A stretch of DNA of 64,000 nucleotides from assembly GCF_963676685.1 (NCBI RefSeq), contig NC_092346.1:74229821-74293820 (forward strand), read 5' to 3'. The notes below the pieces were generated by a model that had not been told where the DNA came from, made no database searches, and saw only the letters and a list, made by a program, of their open reading frames with translations. The DNA is from Mytilus edulis (lineage: Eukaryota; Mollusca; Bivalvia; Mytilida; Mytilidae). The position numbers and the translations under genes were made by a program. Of the stretch, positions 13,623-24,577 are shown piece after piece. Positions within the stretch are counted from its first letter, which is position 1, and the number at the start of each line of letters is the position of its first letter.

Positions 13623-13800
13623 TTGCAGTATAAATAGACAATAACTGTTTAGTGTCTTTAAATATCAGCTGTATTTGTACGAGGCTAGGAAACAAGGTGT
13701 ATGCGAGCTTTTAGCCAGCTATTACACCTGTTTCGAGCCGAGTACAAAATAATACAGCTGATATTTAAAGACACTAAACAGTTATTGTCTTTATCCTGCA
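13623..13800. repeat. Foldback hairpin element 2
   Basis: Arms of more than 35 bp, with GACAATAACTGTTTAGTGTC at one end and its complement at the other, enclosing a GAGGCTAGGAAAC / GTTTCGAGCCGAG inner pairing. The extended arms (TTGCAGTATAAA / TTTATCCTGCAA) are imperfect. Confidence 0.75.
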
Positions 13801-14270
13801 ATTAATTCTGTATATTATTTGTGTTTTGAAAGACACAAAAACACTTGTTTTGCATTTATTTTCGATTTGAAACCCCTTGAGGCCTGTGTAGTAATACGAT
13901 ACAGTAATCACACATTTAGCTGAAGACGGGTTCACAAAAAAAGAATCACGAATGGTCAACAATAATACATCGCTCAAGGTGAATAATTATCTATTTTAAC
14001 ATAACATTAAATTTCAACAGTTAAAACAAATAAAAAAACATTGTCCAATTTGAAACAGGAGTGTACCAGTTGTCCTATGCTTCAGACTCTACATTCACTA
14101 AACATGCATGCTGAAATTGACATGGTTGTTTTTGTAACACAATCATACACATTCAAGTTTTGAAATCAATAGAAAAGACTGTTGTTCATGTGTGTATGTT
14201 ATGAGAAAATTGGTGTGATTCTTATTGCTCTAAAGAAATGCTTGAAAACAAACAGAACGTATAAAAGTAA

Positions 14271-14501
14271 TACTGTAAACCAACTTATTTTCGCGAGCGA
14301 TTTATTTTCGCGACTTTCGCGACTTTCGCGAGTAGAAAAATAACGCGAATATAAATCGTCGCCAATATGTTACACTTGGATCTTTCCTTACTGAACTACA
14401 TTATATAAATTAGAAATTCGCGAAATTAAGTAGCCGCGAAGTGGACTTTAAATGGCAATACGCGAAATAAAGTATCCGCGAAAATAAGTTGGTTTACAGT
14501 A
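14271..14501. mobile_element. TA-flanked MITE with CGCGAA repeats
   Basis: Terminal inverted repeat CTGTAAACCAACTTATTTTC (further extended by GCG) is matched by its complement at the right end, with TA at each border. The interior is rich in TTCGCGA/TCGCGAA blocks, unusual for this AT-rich window. Confidence 0.8.
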
Positions 14502-14519
14502 GTTCATTCGCAATTGCTA

Positions 14520-15889
14520 CGTCATTGGAATGCGATAGCAATACACATCCTGAGGTCATGCCGGTTCATACAATACTCAGTCCGGCAGTGGGCGGAGCTT
14601 TGAAGCGATATCTGTATAGTATACAGATACAGCATAGCGATATCTGTAGGGCTGTATCTGTATAGTAGAACACCCAATTGCAGTATAAAATAGTTTATCA
14701 TGACTCAGGAATGATAATCTGATTATCCTCAGAATCCAACCATACCAAGTGTTTTGATAAAACCTAACTTTGTGTAAAAATGCTATGAGGAATCGTGAAA
14801 TAAAATAGAGAAAGGAAATTGGGAATGTGTCAAAGTGACAACAACCCAGCAGAAAACAGTGAAAGGCCAAAAATGAGTCTTCAACACAGCGAAATCCTGC
14901 ACCCAGAGGCAGGGCCTGACAAGGGACAGGTACAAAATGTGACAAATAAAACATGTATTATGAGATCTTAACCGTCCCCTAAACTCTAGGCAATGTAGAA
15001 TAAGCATATTAAAATTATCATTACACAAAAGACAAAAGTATAATTCATAACTCTGGAACAGCTGATTAGAAAAAAAATCAAAAGTAGTTATTTGTCTTAT
15101 TGAAACTTAGCATTGTGTAAACATTTGTTAAAGCCATTCCTGCTATCAGAATGCATGCTTGAATGGACAAATAGACATCACTACACCATAATTCATGCAT
15201 CTTTCACACAAATAATAATGTGAGAAAATCATTATATTTTATATCTGTCTTCTTAAAGTCATAAGAAACCTCAAATTAAAAAAAATAATGCATATGTTTT
15301 TTTATAACTCAAAGGATAGTTTTCATTATAAAAATTATGTACATTTATTTTTTGATGAAGAAAATTCTTTAATTTGTTCATATATAGAAGAAGTTTACTT
15401 TATTTTAATTGCTCCCTTCCAGGAAGCAATTCCCCTACATATTTTCCGTATGCAAAGTGACCTCAGTGTGACTCATCTCGTAAAAATCCGGTCTGCGCAA
15501 TACGCATGGATGTCCTTTTAAAAATAAACTATTATCTGATTGAAAATGTTAAACACGTGCTCAATGTCCATGCTTTTTTGTTGTTTGTTGACAAACAGGT
15601 GACAATCGTTAAACTTCGGCTAAAAAACACGAACTTTAATTACCTGCCATATTTTCACAACCACACTGACCGATTGAAAAAAAAAAATGATAAAATCGTG
15701 CACAGAAGACCAAGTTTATGGTGTTTGTACGCATTGGTTCAAGAATTGGAATAACATTATTTTTCACCGGTCACTCGTTTATTATGACTTTAAAATTCAT
15801 ATGTGTTGTCCATACCCAGTATACAATGGGTTATAACAATATTGTATTACCATGAATGTAATTCAATGTTTTTAACTGCAGTCACCTTT
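14520..15889. other. Intergenic DNA between converging gene ends, mostly featureless
   Basis: Includes an alternating stretch around GATATCTGTATAGTATACAG (14600-14670) and a repeat fragment (14760-15000). No exon supported; contains the GSTZ1 3' UTR at its right end. Confidence 0.4.
15778..15783 (-). terminator. Candidate polyadenylation signal of GSTZ1
   Basis: AATAAA on the - strand about 107 bases past the GSTZ1 stop codon. Position fits a short 3' UTR; usage is inferred only. Confidence 0.4.
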
Positions 15890-18800
15890 TTATTTCTGTC
15901 TGAGATCTTCTGGACAGTCTGGCTGAGCAAATGGATGAGCTTTTTTAAATGCTTCCAGTTTAGATAATTCTTCATTGATTTTTGATATCAATGGAAACTT
16001 TGACATATCTACATTGAATCTGAAAAGAGATACTTTATAAATCACTAATCATTGTAACAAACAGATCATACTTTTTCAAAAATTGTTTAAATCATGCTTT
16101 CATATGCCATATGTATGTGAGGAAAATTCTGAATCTCCATAAAACACACTTGAAAAGTATACACCTTCAAATGCAAAATTTACCAATTGTAACCGAATAA
16201 AAAATAACTTTATCATGTCCGAGAGTATAATATTTACTTGTATAACATTCAAAACAAATAAAAACTATGTCAATCCTGTTTTATGCTTAAGACTTATGTT
16301 TTAAGTACACTTAAACTTTATATCTCATGCAACATATAGTGATATCTCCATCCCTTATAGAAAATTATAAGGTCAACATATTGCTATTGCAATCTCATAC
16401 GTCATTAAATGTGATCAAAAGTAAATGTTAAGCTGCACAAATACACATGGACTGAAGCTATCTTATCATGTTCTGTTCTTTTAGAAGATTGTCCATTGAA
16501 ATTTTTGTTGTTTTATGAACAGACAGAAAGAAATATATAATCAACCAAATTTTTCCCACAAAAGGGGGGCCACCCAGGATCCGCATATAAAACCAATTAC
16601 AACTAATATATCAATTAAATTTCCTAGACCAAGTATCAATCAGTATTATATATCCAATGTATTTAGTGTAAGGCTTCATAAACAGTCTGACAAATACATG
16701 ACTTTGTGCTATGCCAAAATATAAGCAAACAGTATCAACATGAAGAAGGATCATGAGTTCTCATAACTACATATAGCAATATAAATTCTTAATTTATTTA
16801 TTTGACCTACTTTACCTTATAGCATTACCAACTTGTGGCACTAAACATAAATCTGCCATGGTTACTTCATCCCCTAAACAATATTTTCCTGCAGTTTTAT
16901 TGAGTAATTGTTCCAAAGCTTTAAGTGAAAAAAGCAAACAGTAATACAAACTATGATTAGTCAAATTAAATCAAATCATTGACACAATCTTTATTGTCTA
17001 ATAAAAACCTCAAAACTTAGTATTATCCTTTAGTTGTAAGCTACAGAAATATCTAATACAGCAGCATTTACAACAAGGCATCAGAAATATCTAATACAGC
17101 AGCATTTACAACAAGGCATCAGAAATATCTAATACAGCAGCATCTACAACAAGGCATCAGAAATATCTAATACAGCAGCATCTACAACAAGGCATCAGAA
17201 ATATCTAATACAGCAGCATCTACAACAAGGCATCAGAAATATCTAATACAGCAGCATCTACAACAAGGCATCAGAAATATCTAATACAGCAGCATCTACA
17301 ACAAGGCATCAGAAATATCTAATACAGCAGCATCTACAACAAGGCATCAGAAATATCTAATACAGCAGCATCTACAACAAGGCATCAGAAATATCTAATA
17401 CAGCAGCATTTACAACAAGGCATCAGAAATATCTAATACAGCAGCATCTACAACAAGGCATCAGAAATATCTAATACAGCAGCATCTACAACAAGGCATC
17501 AGAAATATCTAATACAGCAGCATCTACAACAAGGCATCAGAAATATCTAATACAGCAGCATTTACAACAAGGCATCAGAAATATCTAATACAGCAGCATC
17601 TACAACAAGGCATCAGAAATATCTAATACAGCAGCATCTACAACAAGGCATCAGAAATATCTAATACAGCAGCATCTACAACAAGGCATCAGAAATATCT
17701 AATACAGCAGCATTTACAACAAGGCATCAGAAATATCTAATACAGCAGCATCTACAAAAAGGCATCAGAAATATCTAATACAGCAGCATCTACAAAAAGG
17801 CATCAGAAATATCTAATACAGCAGCATTTACAAAAAGGCAATGTAGCTTGTGTTCTATCATCAATAAGAGAGGCTACAATCAGAAATATCTAATACAGCA
17901 GCATTTACAACAAGGCAATGTAGCTTGTGTTCTATCATCAATCAGAAATATCTAATACAGCAGCATTTACAACAAGGCAATGTAGCTTGTGTTCTATCAT
18001 CGATAAGAGACGTTTTTTTCAGGAATTGAAGGATCAGAACTCATAGAGAGCAATTGTTATATTTGCCAAAAATATGAAATATCTATTAATCTCCAATTTG
18101 TGATGCATATAACATATAGAAAAAACTCTCTTTCTAGATATGATTTAAGTCTATAAAGAAATTGCTTTCTGTATAAAGAATGTTTTTTGGAAAATAGAAA
18201 CATAATATATTCAGTGAAAACAGTGTGTAATGAATCCAATGACAATGTGTATAAAAATGATAATTTTCTATTGTTTTACAAATAATTGACCAAAATAGCT
18301 ACATCTTAAAATAGTATGTTGTTCTTACCTACAAATCCTTTGTTTATCCAAAATTGTCCCCATTCATTCTTCTTTTCATCTCCAATTTTCTGAAGAACAA
18401 CTAAATTCTGCAATGGCTGGATTCCAGAACAAATTGTCTCAGTTATCTCCCTTACCTACAAAATAATCAACATAAAGAATTTTAATTTTAAAGAGGCAGT
18501 ATCTATGAAAGTCGTGATTTTTTTAAACTGTAAAAATGCAGTAATTTTAAAGATATCATATACATTTTGGATACCTGTTGTAACAAATTCTAATGGTTTT
18601 AGGACCAAAAGGATAAGTGACAAAAAAATACTTTGCACAATGAGTGTTGTAAAGTTTCTTATTTCTTATGCAGCAAATATCCTGCAATCTGATTGGTTAA
18701 TTACCCAGGTGTAAATAACACCCCACCCTTGTTCAACCCAGGATAAATAAAATTTTGGCGAAATTTAAAAAAAAATGTAAATAAAAAAAAATTTGCCAAA

Positions 18801-21800
18801 ATAAAAAAAAAAATGTAAAAAAAAATAATTTAATGTAAAAAAAAAAAAAAAATATAATGTCAAAAATAAAAAATTTATAAACTTGAGGACAAAAATATTA
18901 AAAAAATTCAAGAGAACGCAATTTTTTTCTGAATTTTCCCCAAAATAAAGAAAACAAGTATAAATTTGACAACACGCAGCAACATTGAAGTTAAAAATAT
19001 GTTACACTGGAAATTTTTCATTATTAATTTTCAATTTTACATCCTGGTTTAAAAATGAGTAAAGGAATTGTTCCAAAGAAATATGTGATGTCATGAACCC
19101 CCTATGAAATTTACTAGCCCCTGCAAATCCATAGGGGGTCAACACGTGATGGTGTTTAACCAATTACTACAGGATAATTTACCCATGGTGTGAAAAAGTC
19201 AATTAAAATTTTGAAAAATAGAACAATTAATGTATAGCATATACATAAAAGCAACAAAAAAATCTGTTTCTTCATATGATAATATGTCCCTAGAACTTTG
19301 TTTTAAAATGGTTTCTTGTAACAGAATACTAAAGTTCAATAATGAAGTAGCCTATATTTATAATTGTTTCTGAATGTCTTACCTTAGCTCTTTGTAAGGA
19401 ATCTTTTGGTAATAATGGAGGATCTGGATAAGCTTCCTCCAAATATTCTAATACAGCAACCTAAATGAAAGAGAAAAAAAGGAAGAATTTCTAAGCTAAA
19501 CAATCAGCACTGACATGTTAAAGCTTTCATATAACATCCAGCTAGTTTCATAAAATGCATGATATTCTGTATGTTAACACTATGTAAAAGAATAAATAAG
19601 GCATATAGAGTATTAATTCATAAAAAAAAAATCTTTTCAAACAAACAACACTAGTATTGCTGTTCTTTATCTCAAAGCAAAGTGACCACTTAAACTTACT
19701 GATTGTGATTATGACTGACCATTGAAAATTACTGATTGTGATTATGACTGACCATTGAAACTTACTGATTGTGATTATGACTGACCATTGAAACTTACTG
19801 ATTGTGATTATGACTGACCATTGATATTTACTAATTGTGATTATGACTGACCATTGAAATTTACTGATTGTGATTATGACTGACCATTGAAACTTACTGA
19901 TTGTGATTATGCCTGACCATTGATGCTTACTGATTGTGATTATGACTGACCATTGAAACTTACTGATTGTGATTATGACTGACCATTGATACTTACTGAT
20001 TGTGATTATGACTGACCGTTGATACTTACTGATTGGTGATTATGCCTGACCATTGATGCTAACTGATTGTGATTATGACTGACCGTTGAAACTTACTGAT
20101 TGTGATTATGACTGACCATTGATACTACTGATTGTAATTATGACTGACCATTGAAACTTACTGATTGTGATTATGACTGACCATTGATATTTACTAATTG
20201 TGATTATGACTGACCATTGAAATTTACTGATTGTGATTATGACTGACCATTGAAACTTACTGATTGGTGATTATGCCTGACCATTGATGCTAACTGATTG
20301 TGATTATGCCTGACCGTTGATGCTAACTGATTGGGGTAATGACTGACCATTGAAACTTACTGATTGTGATTATGACTGACCATTGAAACTTACTGATTGT
20401 GATTATGACTGACCATTGAAACTTACTGATTGTGATTATGACTGACCATTGATATTTACTGATTGTTATTATGACTGACCATTGAAACTTACTGATTGTG
20501 ATCATGACTGACCATTGAAACTTACTGATAGTGATTATGACTGACCATTGAAACTTACTGATTATGATTATGACTGACCATTGAAACTTACTGATTGTGA
20601 TTATGACTGACCATTGAAACTTACTGATTGTGATTATGACTGACCATTGAAACTTACTGATTGGTGATTATGCCTGACCATTGATACTACTGATTGTGAT
20701 TATGACTGACCATTGATACTACTGATTGTGATTATGACTGACCATTGATACTACTGATTGTGATTATGACTGACCATTGATACTTTACTTACTGATTGTG
20801 ATTATGACTGACCATTGATACTACTGAATGTGATTATGACTGACCATTGATACTACTGATTGTGATTATGACTGACCATTGATACTACTGATTGTGATTA
20901 TGACTGACCATTGAAACTTACTGATTGTGCTATTGGTTGACCATTGATGACCAGAGTAGGAACTTGCTGCATTGGATTAAGAGTACTGTATTCTTCTGAT
21001 CTCTGAAATTACATGTATATTAGTCTAATTAACTCATTGCAGGGTTTCTGTTATCTCATTTAATATTAACCATAAGTTATCAAGCAAAAAATATTTTTTC
21101 AGATAGCTTAGAATTATATAGCCCCCACAGTAGGTCTATAAGACAAGAGTGCACACACTTAAATGTCTCGCCTTCTTTACTAATCATTGATATTATGTTG
21201 ATAATCCTTAATATAAAGCTTTACTACAATTATCACATTAACTTAACATGATCCCAAAATATTAGGTCAAGGTCATATAAACCAAACAAGAAATACATGT
21301 ACACCTCACAATTATTCATTACACTCAATATAGTTGACCTATTGCTTATAGTTTCTAAGAAACAGACTTAACTATGAAAACTAAACATTGACCAATGAAC
21401 CATGAAAATGAGGTCAAGGTCAGATGAACCATGCCAGGCAGACAATTCTTCCATACAAAATATATACTAGTCCTATTGCTTATAGTATCTGAGATATGGA
21501 TTTAACCACCAAAACTTAACCTTGTTCACTGATCTATGAAATAAGGTTGACGAGCATGAGGACCTTGCAAGGTATGCACATACAAAATATTGTTATCCTA
21601 TTACTCATAATAAGAAGAAAATCAACATTACAACAAATCTTCACTTTTTTTTCAAGAAGTCACTGAACTATGAAAATGAGGTCAAGGACCATGAACATGT
21701 GACAGAATAAAACTTCTTAACATGAGGCATCTATATACAAAGTATGAAGCATCCAGGTCTTCCACCTTTTAAAATATAAAGCTTTGAAATAAGTGAGCTA

Positions 21801-23784
21801 ATGCCAACATAAGTCACAGGCTCGAAAAAAATTAAGATTGTTTTTAGCCTGTTTGACATTCCATATTTTCACATCTGTACCAGTCATAGGTAAAAAAAAT
21901 AATTGCTACGTTTTCCAACAAATTTATTACCCTAAAATGTTCCTTTCAATTTTGTTGAAAAATGAGGTGAAATGCATGCTTTTTATTTGTTTGACAGATA
22001 AATGTCAATGGCTTCAGAAAAGGTATCTGTCATATTGATTGTAATTCTACTTTGACCAAAATTTGGGGACATTCATGACATTTTCAGCAACCTATTTGCA
22101 CTACTTTGTTTCAAATAAATGCAGATTGTTGCCATAGTTATACTAAAAAGGTAATATGTTTCACCATTTTAACTAATGGAAATCAAATCTAAGAAAGATG
22201 CTGTTTCCAATCCATACATATATGCAAATGCATGTACATTGTAACTTAATTTGGTGTGTCTGTAGCATTTTTCTGGATATACATGTACTTTCATCAGGAA
22301 TACTTATACCGAAATTTTGGAAGCCACAGATGTTTAAGTACTTGAATATTTAAGTGACCAGCGGGGACCTAAAGTTGTTCATATCATAATCAAGATGTGC
22401 ACTACCTTTCAAGTTGATGTGACTACAATTTCATTGTTGATAACAAATACATTATCAACTACATTAAGCCAAAATTTTAACATGATATCAGACAGACAAA
22501 CTCATAACTTGGGAAAAATAGCTCTATATAGTAGGTGGGGCTTAAAATATTTAAATAAATGGGGAATGATGCCCCCGCTTGCATATCATATAAAGTTATA
22601 GAGGAACATACCTGAAAAATAGTAAAAATGAACCTACCCAAATGTGTTACTTTAGAACACTTAAAGGGACACAACCAACATTCAAACTTGATCTGTGTTT
22701 AGCGGTAATAAGCATTATGTATAAGTTTCATAACAATGGGTTTAGGCAAACTAAAGTTAGAGAACGGAAACAAAAAATGTAGCAATTTTTTCATTTATAA
22801 AGGGGCATAACTCTAGAATGGTTACGATGAAGCCATCAACATTCAAACCAAAGTTAGAGAACGCAAACTAAAAATATAGAACCATTAAAGTGACACTACC
22901 AAAATTCAAACTCAATCTGTGTTTTGTGGTAATATTAAAGCATTGTGTGTCAGTTTCATAATATTTGGTTGAGGCAAACTGAAGATAGAGAACGGAAACC
23001 AAATTTTCTGACGTTTGTATGTACATGAGGACAAAGGTAATAAGTAATGCCCCCTCTGCTACGGCAGGTGCATAAAAATCTATAAATACAATACAATTTG
23101 TTTGTTTACCTGTTGTCCTCCATCTTTTACTAAATGTACAGCTGAGTATTCAAAATCAATTTTCTTCATCAACAAAGCTGGAAAACAATATACAACAGAA
23201 ATTAAAACATGTTTCATCTCAATGCACAACCATCAAATGAAAATCTGAGTACAAATGTATTTCACTAAACATTCATTTAAAAACTATATGCCGGTTTGCT
23301 CATTGTTGAAGGCCTTGTGTGTTTTTTATTTCTATGTGGTTTGGTATCTAGTGGAGAGTTGTCTCATTGAGCAATTATATCACATCATATTATGTTTATA
23401 TACATTGTAAATACCAGACACTGTGATATAAAAATAAATTATAATTGTGACATTTGTCAATAAATACAAACAACTGTATATCAAGCTGAACATAAAGATA
23501 TAAAGGACAATTCCTAAACTTGTTTGTTTTATAAATAATATTTGATACCATAAAAAGATGGTTTGAAGTATTCCTTTTTATCACATTCCTGTCAGTGGGT
23601 TGATCTTTAACTCCTATTAATGTGATAAACTTTTTGAAATTTGATTTCTTTATCCCTGTAGTAAAAATTGCTTTAATCATGGGAATATTTTAAAAGTCTT
23701 CTTGCCTATTCTAACCCTCCATGAACAGGAGCTTCTGAAGTAGGAGTACAAAACTGGCTGAAAATAGATAGAAGAAAAAAACAT
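15890..23784 (-). CDS. GSTZ1: Maleylacetoacetate isomerase / glutathione S-transferase zeta 1, seven visible coding exons
   Basis: Exons in transcript order: 23784 (or 23757)-23706, 23177-23110, 21002-20922, 19460-19383, 18455-18329, 16918-16816, 16019-15890 (TAA). Every join keeps frame. The product carries the zeta-class catalytic motif [12 protein letters not shown], then [35 protein letters not shown], a GIQPLQNL helix, [15 protein letters not shown] and a C-terminal [10 protein letters not shown], all co-linear with human GSTZ1. The family is a glutathione-dependent isomerase turning 4-maleylacetoacetate into fumarylacetoacetate in tyrosine breakdown, in cytosol and mitochondria. Exons from 23757 give 212 residues plus stop; human is 216. 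The N-terminus is uncertain: an ATG in the same frame at 23784 adds nine residues (starting MFFSSIYF), but the same bases look like a polypyrimidine tract plus AG, so a tiny upstream first exon is equally possible. The first visible intron has a GC donor. It is divergent from POMT2. Confidence 0.93.
17044..17998. repeat. 38-bp minisatellite, about 21 copies plus two longer variants
   Basis: Units start CAGAAATATCTAATACAGCA and end CAACAAGGCAT, exactly 38 bp apart, nearly identical (C/T in CATCTACAA versus CATTTACAA, late AAAAAGG variants). After 17838 two more units carry an added 'AATGTAGCTTGTGTTCTATC' block. It lies in the GSTZ1 intron between the exons at 18329 and 16918. Confidence 0.95.
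18720..18960. repeat. A-rich low-complexity stretch
   Basis: Long runs of A with interspersed T in a GSTZ1 intron; no other structure seen. Confidence 0.7.
19690..20921. repeat. 33-bp minisatellite derived from a GSTZ1 exon-intron junction, about 37 copies
   Basis: On the transcribed (-) strand the unit reads TTTCAATGGTCAGTCATAAT then CACAATCAGTAAG. The exon it abuts ends TCAATGGTCA..(8 nt)..CACAATCA followed by its donor GTAAGTTT. About 28 of 33 positions agree, so the unit is the exon tail plus its 5' splice site. Many units keep the GTAAGT donor; a subset reads GTAGTAT instead. The array starts immediately at the donor and runs about 1.2 kb into the intron. Being a multiple of three, it leaves one reverse frame open, but in the GSTZ1 frame the first unit hits TAA. 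Confidence 0.93.
21143..21830 (-). mobile_element. Family B element (TCGAGCCT ... GCACTCTTGT), inverted copy
   Basis: On the - strand it begins near a CTCGAGCC-like end ('GAGCCTGTGAC') and ends 'GGCGAGACATTTAAG..GTGCACTCTTGT'. It includes core units with 'TGACCTTGACCTCATTTTCA'-like sequence. It is the same family as 29199-30294, opposite orientation, in a GSTZ1 intron. Confidence 0.65.
22370..23080 (-). repeat. Degraded element fragments related to family C and others
   Basis: Contains 'TAGGTGGGGCTTAAAA' near 22535 and 'TAATGCCCCC..GGCAGGTGCATAAAAA' near 23050, echoing the ATGCCCCAC end of family C on the - strand, with direct units around 'AGTTAGAGAACG' between them. Borders unclear. Confidence 0.4.
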
Positions 23785-23841
23785 GAAATAAAGCATGTAA
23801 ATCATGATTTATATTGTGATGATGACATGTATATATATATA

Positions 23842-24105
23842 TCATGCCTTATATATCATGTACTGTAGTACGCCGCTAGATTAAAACTGACGTGGAAAGG
23901 TAACACATGCCCACCGAAAGCTCTTTTAATGAGAGCCCAGGTGGTCGTGTGGTCTAGCGGGACGGCTGCAGTGCAGGCAATTTGGTGTCACGATATCACA
24001 GTAGCATGGGTTCGAATCCCGGCGAGGGAAGAACCAAAAATTTGCGAAAGCAAATTTACAGATCTAACATTGTTGGGTTGATGTTTAGACGAGTTGTATA
24101 TACAT
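23842..24105 (+). mobile_element. tRNA-derived SINE, copy 1
   Basis: Has pol III boxes in tRNA spacing: A-like TGGTCTAGCGG at 23950-23960 and B box GGGTTCGAATCCC at 24008-24020. The following 3' stretch (24105-24240, with TCACTGACTCAGACGTAC) may be the SINE tail. The same sequence is repeated 441 bp on with one clear difference (CAGGCA versus CAGGCG). It is not a functional tRNA gene: no cloverleaf acceptor stem closes. Confidence 0.75.
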
Positions 24106-24282
24106 TATGTACACAGCCATGTATCACCATCATTGATGGCGATCCGATGGATACATCTGTTGTAGGGTTGTCACTGACTCAGACGTACTTATGAATATAA
24201 TTATTTTCTGTGACTGTATCTTACATTAATTTGTAGGATCCTTTACTATAGATAATTTAGCTGATCTGTAAACATAACATTT

Positions 24283-24534
24283 TCATGCCTTATATATCAT
24301 GTACTGTAGTACGCCGCTAGATTAAAACTGACGTGGAAAGGTAACACATGCCCACCGAAAGCTCTTTTAATGAGAGCCCAGGTGGTCGTGTGGTCTAGCG
24401 GGACGGCTGCAGTGCAGGCGATTTGGTGTCACGATATCACAGTAGCATGGGTTCGAATCCCGGCGAGGGAAGAACCAAAAATTTGCGAAAGCAAATTTAC
24501 AGATCTAACATTGTTGGGTTGATGTTTAGACGAG

Positions 24535-24541
<7 letters not shown>
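24283..24541 (+). mobile_element. tRNA-derived SINE, copy 2
   Basis: Nearly identical to the copy 441 bp upstream, with A box at 24391-24401 and B box at 24449-24461. Its end is replaced by an (AT)n run, so it is truncated or joined by slippage. Confidence 0.75.

Positions 24542-24575
<34 letters not shown>
24537..24575. repeat. (AT)n microsatellite
   Basis: Uninterrupted AT dinucleotides at the end of the second SINE copy. Confidence 0.9.

Positions 24576-24577
<2 letters not shown>

Noticed and set aside
14577..15028. Overlapping - strand frames of 125 and 81 codons
   Set aside because: Fall on a repeat fragment and low-complexity GATATCTGTATAG sequence; no domain visible.
20323..20505. 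Open frame encoding an 11-residue repeat
   Set aside because: Result of a 33-bp tandem repeat; in the GSTZ1 frame the unit contains a stop.
17044..20921. CRISPR-like direct repeats
   Set aside because: Units are head-to-tail without spacers and lie in animal introns; they are minisatellites.
23940..24030. Functional tRNA gene
   Set aside because: Boxes A and B are present, but acceptor and anticodon stems do not close and the sequence is duplicated within a longer SINE.
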